Counted from the stretch's first letter, positions 12,242 to 24,561 are shown. The stretch: 64,000 bases of DNA from Tetragonia tetragonoides (GCA_038025085.1 CM076146.1:11346001-11410000), one strand, 5' to 3'. Translations and numbers: made by a program. Notes: generated by a model not told the origin, from the sequence alone.

Positions 12242-13600
12242 TCATGAAGGACATGATAAGCCGAAATTTGGGCTCAAGAAGCAGGGGACTCGAGCCACAT
12301 ATATAGGGGCCGTAGAAATAGGAGTTGAAGTATCATCGGTCACACATAATGAAGCATAACTGCAGCTCTCGACTTTCCCAGTTGTTAAATTGTAAATACC
12401 ACTATCTTTGCCTCCACTGTTAAAACTACCTGATACGCTGTAATAGATGTCCCTATAATCATGGGTATAAAAAATGCAATTAGGCTTACAGCCTTGGGGC
12501 GGAGATGCCTTGATAGAGAAGGAAGAGCTGGTCTCCACAAAAATTGCTCTAGAGGTGCCTCTAGCTCCCAAGTTGTGCACTTCCATAGTTCCATAGCATT
12601 TCCATTCTCCACATTCACCTCAAAAACTTGGAATGATACAGTCTGATAGTGGTCATCTATCACTCTTTTCACCCTGCAGAGAAGCAACAATCGGTCAATT
12701 GATTCAACCAAGTAGAAAGAGTACATCCAATATTGTCATAACAAAGGGAAAAGAGGCCCCAGCCTGCGAGTTTTGAATCAGGCGAGGAAGAGATTGGGCA
12801 GGTGAAAAAGCTAAAAGATTGCCTTGCTCATCAACGACATGAAACTCTCCCTGGTAAAAAGTGATGTCGCTACAAAGATAAAGGAAAATCCACTTATCAC
12901 TGAACAGGTCCCCCAACTGAACCCAATGACCATCACCTTTCTTCCAGGATGCAACTATTTCCTTCTTGCGGGAGACATTAAGATAAGGTTTCTAGACAAT
13001 CACAGATACAGAGTAATCATCAGTTAATGGGCTGCCGGAAAAGATAAATTTCTCAAATTAGCCGACATTACCCGCAAAGGGCTGTACTCTTAGGCTGCCA
13101 TGGCTCCATAACTCAAGTGTTGGGAGTTGTATTTCGGCTCCGTTAAAAGGGTTGATGAGAGCTATATTCAGATCCCAAGGGCCCTCCTTAGTGAGAGAAA
13201 GCAGCCATCCACGCGAAGATAACATGGCTTGTTGAGTATTTCGGAAGTTTGTGTAGTAGGGACTGGCAGAGAGCTCCAGGTGGCGGATAGTACGGTGGCA
13301 GAGGCTGTATATCAGATTGTGTTGGTGTAGTGAGGATGAGAGTTCATGATCATGACCACCAGGCTGAGGATCAACTAGTATGAGCCATGGCAGCTCGTGA
13401 TGATTGTGGGGCAAAGCCAATGATGACGATGACCATGGTAGCGATTTGGTGGGAATGCAGGCACGGATGTTTGCCTCTGTGGCGGCTGATCTCCAACGAG
13501 TGCAAACACCACACCATGATGTCCTCGTGGAATTCGAGAAGCTCCAGAATCATACCAGCAATATTGCTTGGTATGTAGGCATGTAGCCCCAGCTTGCCAT
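12242..13600 (-). pseudogene. DUF295 (KIB-like) F-box gene F1, pseudogene
   Basis: This is homologous over its full length to the intact F2 gene. The expected start is the ATG at 13598-13600 (reading MASWGYM), but an indel within the first 15 codons shifts frame before the F-box motif LELLEFHED. The middle reads LSSRGWLLSLTKEG and SLINPFNGAEIQLP in one frame, then DITFYQGEFHVVDEQGNLLAF and the part FYLVESIDRLLLLCRVKRV in others. The C-terminal part, with KASPPQGCKPNCIFYTHD and GIYNLTTGKVES, is again shifted. At least three frame changes mean no full product. F-box DUF295 proteins are predicted substrate adaptors of SCF ubiquitin ligases (Arabidopsis KIB1 is the known member). Confidence 0.88.
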
Positions 13601-13680
13601 CTTCTGTTTTTTCTGTGTTTGTGTCTGCTTTCTGGCCTCAAATACCAAATGATAGACAAAGAGAAAGAAAGCTAGAGAGG

Positions 13681-13765
13681 CAGAAATATTCTTCAGCAGA
13701 AATATTCTTCCTGCTACAGACCATGTCCCAATCCAAGACCATCATCCCATAGCTATATTTGTAAT
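13681..13765 (-). pseudogene. Kinase fragment upstream of F1
   Basis: On minus this reads as part of the LRK10L kinase subdomain IX region (SYGMMVLD, then MVCGRKNIS, with a small insertion). It lies about 80 bp upstream of the F1 start codon. A similar but longer kinase piece sits upstream of F2. It matches the segment deleted from K2. Confidence 0.7.
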
Positions 13766-14399
13766 CGTTTGACTTGTTATTTTGTCTATCTTTGCTTTTA
13801 ATAAAAAGTTGAAACTAGAATTAGAGAGTTATCGACAGACAACTGATTTGCTAGAGTAGTTGACAAGATAGGTTATTTACCACACGAGTATGAGAAAAGG
13901 TTAACCTGTAGACTATAGAAAAGTCTCTCTTCATAGAAACCCCAAACCTCATTTATAATGATTATTGACAATTTTGCATGAGAATTACTCACCACTTACC
14001 ATCATTTGAACTCCTTACCAATTTTCTTCTTTAAAAACTTACTATCATTCGAGTCTGGTAGAATGTTATGCGGTCATTTTTTCCTGTGTTTCTGGGTCCT
14101 AATTCTTAATCTAGTAAACCCAAGGGAGGGAGAGGAACTCCACTAAAGCAAGTAACTAAAAAGCCGCAATGTCTCATATTCATAATTCATTGCTAAATTG
14201 TCAAAACCATTCTTATAAAGCATTAATCATAGATTTGTACAGTAGGCAAGCTAACCGCTTTCTATAATTTCCTCTGCCCCAGCCAGTAACCCTCTTAGCT
14301 AGGACTTATAAAGCATCTCAAGCAGCAATTTGAATCACCTTCACAGGAAGGCGTCGACCTAACTACTTGAGGAAAATTGTTACATATTTTTAATCATGC
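13766..14399. other. Intergenic, no gene seen
   Basis: AT-rich sequence without a supported reading frame or repeat. Confidence 0.4.
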
Positions 14400-15449
14400 T
14401 CAACGTTAACGAGTAGATGACACTGATCATGATGCTCTCCTTCAAGTGAGGTTAGATATACATTTCAAGTTTTGTACATCAAACACCTCATTTAGTTCGC
14501 AACTTCCCATCCACTTATTTATTATGAAGTGGGAAGCTAGACGATCATTTTCCAATCTAGGACCTAAGAGAATTACAATCTATGAAGTGTGGTTGGTTTG
14601 GCTTTGCTCGATTTTCATACAAAACACTCACAGCTCCAAACTTTCTGCCCTATAAAGCTTCTAACTGTAGTTAGGTGTTCTGAATTTTTAAATCCAAAAG
14701 TGATCGTACTAGAGATTCTCCATGGGATTGTGTTAGCAGTTCTTCAATTTAATACAAAAGCAGAAGTGCAACTGACTGAGACTTCAGACTTCAAACTACA
14801 TTAAAGCAATATCATACAATGGAAAGAGTTCAGACATCACATTACACTTCGAGGAAATGGGAATTGTGAGGTGTAACTCTGACTGTCACAGATCATGCAG
14901 TTGCTTCACCCCACAACTATCACTTAATTACCATATCCGAATCATATAAGCAAAAATGGACTCTCTTCTTCATCAGACTACCTTCATACGCTCCCTACAA
15001 AGACCAAAAAAACTAGTATACAAAGAGAATAAGTTACACGATGCAAGAGCCAGCAGTACTTACGTTCAACAGGAAGTCATAGCAACAAGTAGCAAGGATT
15101 ATACTTTCCCATTGAAACAAGATTGTTTGTTGGTCATTTTCGTAACAGAGGTCATAGTGCCAACAAAATAGATTTATGATAAAACAGTAGATTGCAGTTA
15201 ACAGGCGAGGAAGGATTCGAAGACAACAACAAGCTCACAGTATTATTTTATGTCATGAAGATATTTTATATATTATCTACTTGAGGATCAGATTTCACGA
15301 AACACCTTTAATTTTACAATCCCATCATTTTCAACAAATTTGAAAACTTCTCCGCTAAGGAAGTTCAAAAACTAACCTTAGAGAGATTGATACCGCGTTG
15401 TTGACTGAGGTGTTGTGGAAGTATCAAACACTGGTCTTGGAGGAGACGA
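14400..15449 (-). repeat. Conserved 3' flank of kinase K2
   Basis: This is the same repeat family as 4481-5575 and 22080-22800. It ends at the K2 stop (after MPPIPD on minus). Confidence 0.5.
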
Positions 15450-16400
15450 TCAATCTGGTATCGGGGGCATTTCTAGTGATTCAAGCGACCCCTCTAGCAT
15501 TTCCACTACTCTGTTGATAGATGGCCGGTTTGAGGGACACATTTGTATGCACCATAAGCTCAATAAAATCATCTTTCTCTGTAATCTTTTCTCATCGTCA
15601 TGCACACTCCCATGAAACGGAACTTCCTCACCAACATCAAGTCGACTGTATATCCATTGAGGGAAGTACAATTCCCATCTGATTTATGGAAACACCACCA
15701 AAATTTCTACAGAATACTTCTGGAGCAATGTACCCAATGATCCCCCTTGCATCCAACATTGATAAATAACTATGCTCTTGGAGACACAACCTAGCAAGGC
15801 CTAACTCAGAAATCTTTGGGAAAATTCTTCATCAAGGAGATCATTATGAAGCTTAATGTCAAAGTACTGGATTCGTGCATTACAACCTCGGTCTAAGTAG
15901 TCTAGTCCCCTAGCAATGCCAACTGCAATATGCAACAGGGTTTCAGATGGCAGTGATTGCTCACTAGTTGCACCAAATGCCAACTTCTCAAGAGATCCAT
16001 TGAGCAAGTAATCATAGACAAGAGGTCTTTTCTTCCTTCGAAACAAAAACCTAAAAGACTGACAATAATGACGTGGTTAGTTCTACTGATGCTTACGACC
16101 TCATTGATGAATTCTTCTCCATTACCCTTCAATTGCTTCAACACTTTCACTGCCACAAGTCGGCCATCACGTAGTATGCCCTTGTAAACAACGCCATAAC
16201 CTCCTTCACCAAGTTTACTTTTCAAGAAATTCGTCATTTTCCTTATATAAGCATATGAGTATCTTTTGGAGACAAGAGATCCATAGCTTTTCAAGAAGGC
16301 CTCAACGTTTCGGTTGTCCATTGCTGCTCTAGCCCACAAAGCCGTAAACTTTTTTGTTTGATTGTCTTCTTTTTGCGTTTATAAATATGGCTATCAATAT
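15450..16400 (-). pseudogene. LRK10L-type receptor kinase K2, disrupted kinase exon
   Basis: This is a paralogue of K1 and K4. The N-lobe reads cleanly ([29 protein letters not shown]). A one-base indel near 16040, in the part equivalent to [13 protein letters not shown], shifts frame. A second shift follows the catalytic loop near 15830, where the loop itself has Leu and Asp changes ([14 protein letters not shown]). About 90 bp encoding the segment between SHKSD and FPQW is deleted at about 15673-15682. Upstream, the transmembrane segment is cut at 16400 by the SIRE-like LTR: paralogue K1 continues past the shared word atcaatat with cactatccc, whereas here the LTR starts. The ectodomain is absent. 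It is a dead gene. Confidence 0.9.
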
Positions 16401-17874
16401 TGTTGGGTTCCTGGTTTTGATGATAACAAACAAAGTGTCCTTATCTATGTGTGAACTAACTATGATGGCAGGTTGACTTAAGGATCCAAGAAGATACAAT
16501 GCTCAAAGCATGATTGCTCATGAATGAAGATGCTTGGATCCTAACAAGACATAAAGACAATGTAATGTAGTTAAGTGCATTTGTCATTAGTCTTTATGTA
16601 CTATGCTTGACTAGTTAGCAAGAGTCTAAATTGATCATGACAAGGGAACAAGGTTGTAGGAATGAGTGCATGTGTCTATGAGTACAGGGGAGCATTCTTG
16701 TGAACCCTGTTCTCTAGGACCAACACTGCAGCTTGAAGGAACCAAAGGGGAACAACGAGTTGGACCCTGTTCCTTCTAAGCTATGTATGTGGACGAGTTT
16801 GCACAATATCGTATTTATTATTTTCACGAATATTTTGTGTATTATTTTTTTAGATATTCACACAAATATTCTTCCGAAGAAATATATTTTATTTTGGAAA
16901 ATGATTATTGCAAAACCGTGTTTTAAACAGAAAAGTATTTTATTTTGAAAGGATATTATCTTGGAAAAAGTATTTTACTTAATGGCCAAGTTTATATTGT
17001 TTAAGGTAAGTGAATTATCTTTTGGAATATTTCCAATTATTTTTTAGAGAGTATATTCTGATAAATCACTTGCTAGCTAGCCAAGATTTTCTGTTAAGGT
17101 ATTTGGACGGTTTTATAGCATAGGACGAGTTAAGGAAAGATCCTTGATCTTTACTTAAACTCTATCCTATCTTTTGAGAAGTTCTTATCGTTTATATTTT
17201 GAAAAGATTTAACCTAATTGGACTGAGCTTCTAGGCCTGCCTATATAAAGCGCCTGATAGGCTCAGTTGCAAGGTTAAGCATTGCGTGCATTATTGAGTT
17301 CAGAATCAGTTAAGCAAAGCGTACATTCGTCCAAATCAGATACGTCCAATACTCACAAAGAACAACCTTGAACCCTGTTCCCTGTCCTGGTCACTTTGAG
17401 TCTTTGCTTAGATTGGTCATTGCATAATAGGTTTTGTGGTTTTATTTTGCTTAGTGTTGAAGCGTGTAATAGGACAAACAATCTGGTTATTTGTAAGATC
17501 TCTAACTCAATAATGAGTGTAGAGTTTCTCTCAGGTCAGTGTGTGACTTGGAGAGATTGACAACACATCAGTAACGGTGTGTGGTGGTGTTAGGGTACTC
17601 TGTTATATCCTGATTTTGGCTCTGGTTATAAGATAAGAAGTGTGACAAAATCCCAAGTAATTGGGTCGTGGTTTTTATTCCTATTGAGCCTAGGAGGTTT
17701 TCCACGTAAAAAAAGCCTTGTGATATTTACATCTGTTCTTTACATTCTGTCTTAGTCTGCTGCATAGGAACAACGTCCATAACGTTGTTCCCTATCCTGT
17801 TCTCAAGTTTCAAAACACGAGAAATTGGAGTCACTCTATTCACCCCCCCTCTAGAGTAACTTAGGCACTCTTCA
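16401..17874 (+). mobile_element. 5' LTR of a SIRE-like Ty1/copia retrotransposon
   Basis: The LTR starts TGTTGGGTTCCTGGTTTTGA and runs about 1.47 kb to a terminal CA (ttca, 17871-17874). It is followed by a primer-binding site resembling the initiator tRNA-Met complement (TTGGTATTAGAGC from 17876). The long LTR and the start tggttttgatgataacaaa are typical of the SIRE lineage. No 3' LTR is present in the window. Confidence 0.82.
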
Positions 17875-17890
17875 GTTGGTATTAGAGCAA
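17875..17890 (+). other. Primer-binding site (degenerate) of the SIRE-like element
   Basis: TTGGTATTAGAGC directly follows the LTR. It differs by one base from the usual plant tRNA-iMet-type TGGTATCAGAGC. Confidence 0.7.
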
Positions 17891-17933
17891 TGTTGCTCAT
17901 TAAAAGGCTAACACCTTGAGTTTTTCCACAAAA

Positions 17934-19797
17934 ATGAGTGCACCTAGTGAGATGAGGGAAGGACAACCCACTAACCGTCCACCACTGTTTAATGGAGAAT
18001 TTTACTTCTGGTGAAAGCGAAGAATGGAAATTTTCATCAAGGCAGTAGACTATGAGTTATGGCAAATAACTCTGAATGGAGATCTGGTTGTAGAGCAAAT
18101 AGATGCAGAAGGAAAGACGAGCATCAAACCTCCAGAAAAATGGACCAATACTGACATGAAGCAGATAGAGAAGAATGCTAAGGCAATCCAAATCCTACAC
18201 TGTGGAGTGGATGCCAAGGAATACAATCGTATTCAAGGATGTGAAACTGCTCAAAGCATTTGGAAGACCATGGAAACTGCATATGAAGGCACCTCCCAGG
18301 TAAAGCAATCCAAAATAGATATGTTGATTAGACAATATGAATTGTTTAGCATGGAACCAACAGAGACTATCAAAGACATGTATGCTCGGTTCAATAACAT
18401 CCTAAATCAACTTGAATCGCTTGGCAAACCGTTTGATGAAGAAGATGTTGTTAGGAAACTGTTAAGAAGTTTACCAATAAACAACACCTGGACACCTAAA
18501 GTAACAGTTATTCAAGAGGCAAGGGATTTGACCATCATGAAGGTTGAAGAATTAATTGGTAACTTAATGACTTATGAGTTACAAGTTAAAACTAATGAGA
18601 CCAAGAGGGAAAAGGAGATTGCTTTCCAAGTTGATGAGTTTCCTGAAGATGGCCTAGATCTTAATGAAGATGAGATAAGCCTTGTTGCCAAGAAGTTTGC
18701 TCGCTTCTGTGGTAATAAGGGAAGTTTCAATCAAGCTTCGTCAAATTCAGGAAGAGGTGAAAACTTTGAAAAATCCAAGATCAGGTGTCAGAAGTGCTCA
18801 AGACTTGGTCATTTCAAAAATGAGTGTCCTGAGCCAAGTGAGAACACGCAGACAGAACAGCGTCCATCCTCCTCCAGAAAGCTAAAAAGGTTCACCAAAA
18901 GAGAAGCAAGGTACGTGAGCATGTTGGCTGGATGGTCACACAACGAGGATGATAGTCCAGAAGATGAAGTGGAGGACCTTTGCACTATGGCCAGAACAGA
19001 TATCTCTTCTAAAGATGAAGAAGCCGAGGTAGGTATTCTTGAAATTAAAAGTCAAATTGCTTCTTGGTCTAAAGATAAATTGCTTAAAATGGTACTTTCA
19101 GTATGAGGAGTTAAACATTGAAAAGGATAACATTTTGCAAGCTTATAATGACTCTAAGGAAGATGTAAGTGAACTGTTGGAGATCAAAACTAATTATGAA
19201 AAAATGTTAAAAACCTTGAAAAAGGAAAATAAAGATCTCAAAGAAATAGTATGCAAAATAGAGGAAACAAGGTCCATCCTTGAAAGTAAATGTTTATCTC
19301 TTGTGACTGATTTATCTAAGAAAGTTGCTGAGATATTAGAACCTATTTATGTGTGTGACGAAACTGGCCTAGATGATCTAAAATCTGAATGTGAAATTCT
19401 TAGGATAAACTAGGAAAAGGAACTTGAAAAATCTAATGACTATAAAGGCAAGTTGGATAAGGTACAAGAAGAACTAGTTCGTCTTAATAAATGGACTAGC
19501 TCCTCTCAAGCCTTAAAATGGCTAAATGATCATCACAATAGGTTTAAAAAGGGTCTAGGAAGAAAATCTAAGAAGGATGACTGGACTCCCAACACCAAGT
19601 ATGTTGGATTGAAATATAACAGACTTTGCTGGCATTGTGGACAAGGTGGTTACTATAGATATGAATGCTAGGAGAGAACTAGGTCTGTCATCAAGAATAA
19701 GCAATATGTAAAGCAAGTTTGGATGAGAAAAGATAGAGTGAAAACTGATTCTGAGAAAAGGGAACCCAAGCAAGTGTGGGTTCCTAAGACTAATAAG
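17934..19797 (+). pseudogene. gag region of the SIRE-like copia element, broken
   Basis: The gag frame starts at 17934 and is interrupted by a TGA at 18012-18014, where the family has Trp. It then stays open from 18024 to 19106 with the UBN2-type capsid domain and a zinc knuckle (CQKCSRLGHFKNEC). A frame change near 19100 leads into a coiled-coil stretch, then a TAG at 19411-19413 and a second knuckle (CWHCGQGGYYRYEC, the knuckle His replaced by Tyr). A TAG at 19669-19671 follows. This order of capsid, knuckle, coiled coil and second knuckle fits SIRE-type Gag. It cannot make a full Gag. Confidence 0.85.
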
Positions 19798-20924
19798 TGA
19801 CTCTCATTGCAGGCTAAAGTGAAAGAGAGCAAGCCATGGTATGTGGACAGTGGCTGCTCAAGGCACATGACAGGAGAAAAATCCGTATTTCTTTCACTTA
19901 TAGCCTATGAAGGTGGAAGTGTGACCTTTTGGTGACAACCAAACAGGTGAAGTGGTCGGTATAGGTAAGGTTGGTAAATCACTAACACACTCCATAAATG
20001 AAGTCTACTTGGTTGATGGTTTGAAGCATAACTTGTTGAGTGTTTCACAACTATGTGATAAAGAGAACAATGTTCTATTCACTGCAAACAGTTGCATAGT
20101 TGCGAATCATAAGACAAGTAATGTTGTGCTAGAGGGTAAGCGACACAAGAATGTTTATAAAGTTGATGTAAATAAGCTTTCCAGTAACTCTCTAACATGT
20201 CTCAGTGCTATTGAAACTAATGCCTCACTGTGGCATAGACGGTTTGGACATGTAAGTCTCAACACCTTGAACAAGCTGGCATCACAGAATCTTGTCATTG
20301 GTTTACCTAAAATCAAATTCAAAAGTGATGAGTTATGTGGTGCTTTTGCTAAAGGTAAGCAGGTAAAGTCTTCTTTTAAAACAAAGAACATAGTAAGTAC
20401 TTCACGACCTCTTGAACTTTTACACATGGATCTTTGTGGTCCTATGAGAGTTCAAACTCGTGGAGGAAGAAATTATGTGTTTGTTATTGTAGATGACTAT
20501 TCCAGATTCACTTGGACCCTGTTGCTTGTTTCCAAAGATGAAACCTTTGATATGTTTGAAATCTTTGCTAACAGAATGCAGAAACAGGTTGGAGCTGATA
20601 TTCTATCTCTAAGGTCTGATCATGGCACAGAGTTTGAAAATGACAAATTCATAAACTACTGTGCTCAACCTGGCATTGATCACAACTTCTCTTCCCCAAG
20701 AACGCTTCAACAGAACGGGGTAGTTGAACGGAAGAACAGGACCCTGGAAGATATAGCTAGGACCCTGTTGCTAGCTAGTGATCTTCCAAGGAATATGTGG
20801 GGAGAGGATGTCATCATAGCTTGCTACATCATAAATCGTGCCATGTTAAGACCCATTCTGAGAAAGACACCCTATGAATTACTCAGAGGAAGAAAGCCAA
20901 ACTACACGTACTACATAGAACTTG
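19798..20924 (+). pseudogene. Protease/integrase region of the SIRE-like element, truncated
   Basis: After the Gag stops, the protease motif VDSGCSRHMTG appears at about 19840-19870, followed by stops near 19930. From 19952 one frame stays open through the GAG-pre-integrase segment and the integrase core: LHMDLCGPM, VDDYSRFTWT, SDHGTEF and NGVVERKNRTL carry the D,D,E triad. The element stops abruptly after GRKPNYTY at about 20922. Reverse transcriptase, RNase H and the 3' LTR are missing. Confidence 0.88.
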
Positions 20925-21440
20925 TTCTTTCAACTAACTAAGAAATATTAGTTAGTTAACAGACCATAGTTACATAACTATTACCTAACCCCATCTAAAT
21001 GACTTGCAAACTCCCACTAAGTCAACTTACATGCAGACATCTTACACACCAAAAGCCAAAATAACATGCCAGGACATAGGACCCACATTCTAACCATTTT
21101 TCCTCCAGCAAACCAATCACTTGCTCTCTGAGGAGCACAAATTTTCAAATTCAATCATTCATCAAGTTCTTCCCATTGGCACGTGGGGAACGTCTTGTTG
21201 CTTTTGTGCCAACAGATGGGGGAGTTACTTTTCTCGAGAATTTGGGCCTTCCTACAGTCTTGCTTATCGGTTTCTTGCCATCTGGCACACGAGAAGTTGA
21301 AGCTGGACATTTGGGGCCCAGGTCGAGCTCCTTTTCCCTACCGAGTAGGCGAAAGCAGTTAGGCAGAGGCTCATCCCAAGAGAGCAGAAACTCAATGTGG
21401 GTCCTCTTCGTACTCCAAAGCATCAGTAAGGTTTTTGTTG
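20925..21440 (-). other. Unrecognised gene-like fragment beside the truncated copia element
   Basis: A minus-strand frame (21151-21423) ends with a stop and has gene-like composition: WDEPLPNCFRLLGREKEL, then the basic GRPKFSRK (AT-hook-like) and TKATRRSPRANGK. I do not recognise the family. It may be the last exon of a nuclear protein gene captured or exposed at the truncation point, or chance. The sequence 20925-21150 is AT-rich without features. Confidence 0.3.
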
Positions 21441-21569
21441 AAGTAGTACATTTGCTTGAATCCAGATGGGGACAACAGGACGGACAGCTCCTCGAACTTA
21501 ATTGGATCTTGGATTACTACATTTTGACATACCATTATGTTAGTCAATTGACGTAAAATTCATGGATAA

Positions 21570-22070
21570 AGTTACTTGCTTTGTTCATGGATCATGTCTT
21601 TAAGACTGACTATGGATGATTGACATTTGTTCATGGATAAAATTCATCAAGGATCATGTCTTTAAAACTTACTCTTGCTTTGTATTGACTTAAGTTATGC
21701 AAGCTCAGACCTGCTTCATGAGTTCTAGCAAATGTTAATTATGTGTCAGCTGATTACTGTAAAGTCTGTTACTACTTCCCAGCATACCTTTCTGGCAGAT
21801 ACTCACTTTTCTTTCACACGCACTAAACCTGTTAGGTCTTCTATTCCTATTTATTTCATGGTTAGTTGGCTATGAAAGATTTTTTACAATTAGTAGAGTT
21901 ATGATTCTTTAGCCTGTACTTCCTCAAAGCAAATAATGTCTTGTATTCTGACTTGGCTTGATGAAAACATTCATGTCACGACTTTGGACAATACGTTAAC
22001 AAGATAGAGTATAGGAACATCGGGTATACCTACTGCTATTTGTTTAGTTATCAGAACTGGAAGCTCTGAA
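21570..22070 (-). repeat. Copy of an F-box gene 5' flank without its gene
   Basis: This resembles the upstream regions of F3 (36590-37110) and F4 (54850-55330). Shared words are cctttctggcagatact and atgtcacgactttgg. No F-box coding sequence lies on the proper (left) side; the unknown fragment and the copia element lie there instead, so this is the scar of a lost F-box copy. Confidence 0.6.
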
Positions 22071-22079
22071 GTATACTGA

Positions 22080-22808
22080 AATTTCAAAATCTGTTTGTCA
22101 GAAGAAGGAACCTCATGAGAAACACTTGGTTGATTTGGAATCGTTTGATTCTCATACCAACAGTCATGAATCCAAAATTTTTCCCTATAACAGTAGTTAT
22201 ACCATCGATGTTCTTAATTTGAAAATCCAAAAGTGATCATCTTAGTAATTCTCCATGGTTGTGTCAGTAGTTCTTCAACTTTAATATGAAAAAGGAAGAT
22301 TACATGGTTTTCCAACAATCACCTTTGAGTGGAAGATCACCATGCATGCTGGTTCCGGATTAGCAGAGCATCTGCACAAGTAGCATTTTCACAACTTGTT
22401 TCACATTAAAGCAATGAAGACGAATCTAGAAGCGCCAGTGACTCAGACTTACACATTATATGAATGTAATATCATGCACTGGAAACCTACCACATAGGAA
22501 TCCATAACATTGGTAAATGCTACCTCCAATTCCCTGTAACTGGAAAGAGTTCAGACATCACTTTAAACTTCGAGGACATGTTTAACGAGATATGTGCCCA
22601 CAACTGTTACAGAACATGCAGTTGCTTCACCCCACAACCATCACATAATTACCATATTAGAATCATAGATGTATCAGTGGACTACTCTTCTTCATATGAC
22701 TAGCCTTCACACCCTCCCTGTACCGACCAAAACATTAGAATAGAAAAGGGAATAAGTTCATGAAGCTTATACAAGAACCAGCATTACTTACTTATAACAG
22801 GACATAAT
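22080..22808 (-). repeat. Conserved 3' flank of kinase fragment K3
   Basis: Same family as 4481-5575 and 14400-15390 (atgagaaacacttggtt; cagttgcttcaccccacaac). No genes are seen. Confidence 0.5.
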
Positions 22809-23190
22809 TCAAGAGACCTCCCTTGGCATTTCCACTATTCTGCTGATAGATGGCCTGTTTGAGGGATACCTCTGAATGCACCATAAGCTCACTAAAATTA
22901 TCTTCCTCTGCAACCTTTTCTCATCGTCATCCACACTCCCATGAAACAGAACTTTCTCACCGACTTCATGTCGATTATATCTCCTTTGGGGGAAGTACAA
23001 TTTACTGCTACATTGAACTTAAAAAGAAACATTCTTCTTACCACAAATCATGTCTAAGAGCATCATCCCCTAGCTATGCACATCCGATTTATGAGAAACG
23101 CCAACAAGTTTCTACAGAACACTTCTGGAGAAATGTTATTAATGGCTCCCTTGCAATGCACACCCAATGGTCCCCCTTGCATCCGACATA
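22809..23190 (-). pseudogene. LRK10L-type kinase fragment K3
   Basis: This is the C-lobe part only of the cluster kinase. On minus the reading covers the region equivalent to [16 protein letters not shown] and GRKNIS, then YFPQRRYNRHEVGEKV and LVSLWCIQRYPSNRPSISRI. Around 23135-23165 a short near-duplication (atggctcccttgca beside atggtcccccttgca) disrupts the activation-loop part. The N-lobe, catalytic loop and ectodomain are absent, and the LINE begins about 65 bp further right. Confidence 0.85.
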
Positions 23191-23392
23191 CCTTTCTGTT
23201 GGTTTGAACAGTAAACAAGGGCAGTATAAATTATTATTCAGCATCAAGCATGCATTTTTTTGATAATTAGCATTATTTATTTATCAAAATTCAACTTCAC
23301 AAGACTAATGAAGTTTAAAAAGCACGCATATACAGCAAAAGTTTCCCCTTTACGACAATAAGTACTTCTAGAAACGCCAATACAATCAACAC

Positions 23393-23617
23393 CTACATCC
23401 AAGCAATAAAATCACACACCCTACACACTCCTTGCTTGGCTAGTCCATCCGCCGCCATATTAGCGCTCCTGGATCTGTAGACAATTTTGAAGCAAGGCCA
23501 CCACTCCAAATCCCTTCGTATATAGTTGAGTTCAAACCGAGTGTTCCACGGACCACCCTCCTTTGAATTACACCACTTCACAACATTCATTGAGTCGGAC
23601 TCCACTATTATGTCCAT
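23393..23617 (-). pseudogene. LINE RNase H-like domain, partial
   Basis: On minus this reads MDIIVESDSMNVVKWCNS, with the Asp in ESDS, and RSRSANMAADGLAKQG at the end. That is the C-terminal half of the RVT_3/RNase H fold found at the end of plant L1 ORF2. Upstream catalytic positions are frame-broken. Confidence 0.8.
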
Positions 23618-24027
23618 ATGAGACAGCCACTCCTTGCTAAAAATTTCATGTATTGCACGGCATTAAACAGCCACCTCGGCCTGGTTAACTTCCTCAAAGG
23701 AACACGGCAAGAGAATACACATCGAAACTCTGACATCCAGTCCCTTAACACTCCACCAATAGCACATATACTATCCTTCACGGAAGCATCTACGTTCCAT
23801 TTAAGACATCCTTTAGCAGGAGCTTCCTACAAAACAAGCTGCTTCATCACTATTCTTGGCACATAGAGCTTAAGACAGGTTGGTGTGTTGCTTACCTCTT
23901 GGGGAGAGTAAGGGAAATTGGAGTCCCAAGCCTTAATCCACCAACCCAATCGCAAAAGCTGGAATGTCTCCTCTACTGTGCATTTTTTCCCTTCAAAAAT
24001 CCTTGTATTCCTTTCTTTCCAAAGAGA

Positions 24028-24486
24028 TCATACTACAACAAAGGAAAACGTAATCCATACCTTCCTGAAGTGAGATCCGGTCACAATGTTACACCATTGA
24101 TCAAAAAAATTGTTCATCGAGCATGATGCGCACCAGTTGATATTCCATATATCGAGCCATCTGTTCCACATCTCCCTGGCAGAATTGCAATGGATTAAAA
24201 GGTGCTGTGTAGTTTCTTCATTACACCCACATAATACACAATTAGGATCATCAATACACTGAAAGCCCAATTTCAAGAGACGATCTTTTGTTTTGATCCT
24301 TCCCAAACACGCTAGCCTCATGAAAATTTCGACCTTTGGTGGAGCCAGACCCTTCCAGACGCCCTTGACAACTTCATAAGTTGTTCCACCCTCTGCACTC
24401 ACTAACTTTTTCCTGACTGATTTCACTGAAAAAAAACCCATTATTCTCATGCTTCCAAACCACATTATCTGATATGCCCGGGTCAA
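24028..24486 (-). pseudogene. LINE zf-RVT domain
   Basis: The minus strand reads FSVKSVRKKL, then WKGLAPPKVEIFMRLACLGR and CVLCGCNEETTQHLLIHC, the cysteine/histidine zf-RVT motif that follows RT in plant LINEs. Confidence 0.85.
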
Positions 24487-24561
24487 GCTGTACTTGCACG
24501 AGTAATTCTAGCAGGTTTCTTTTTTGTTCCTCCTCCCACACAAAAAGACTTCTCCTCCAAC

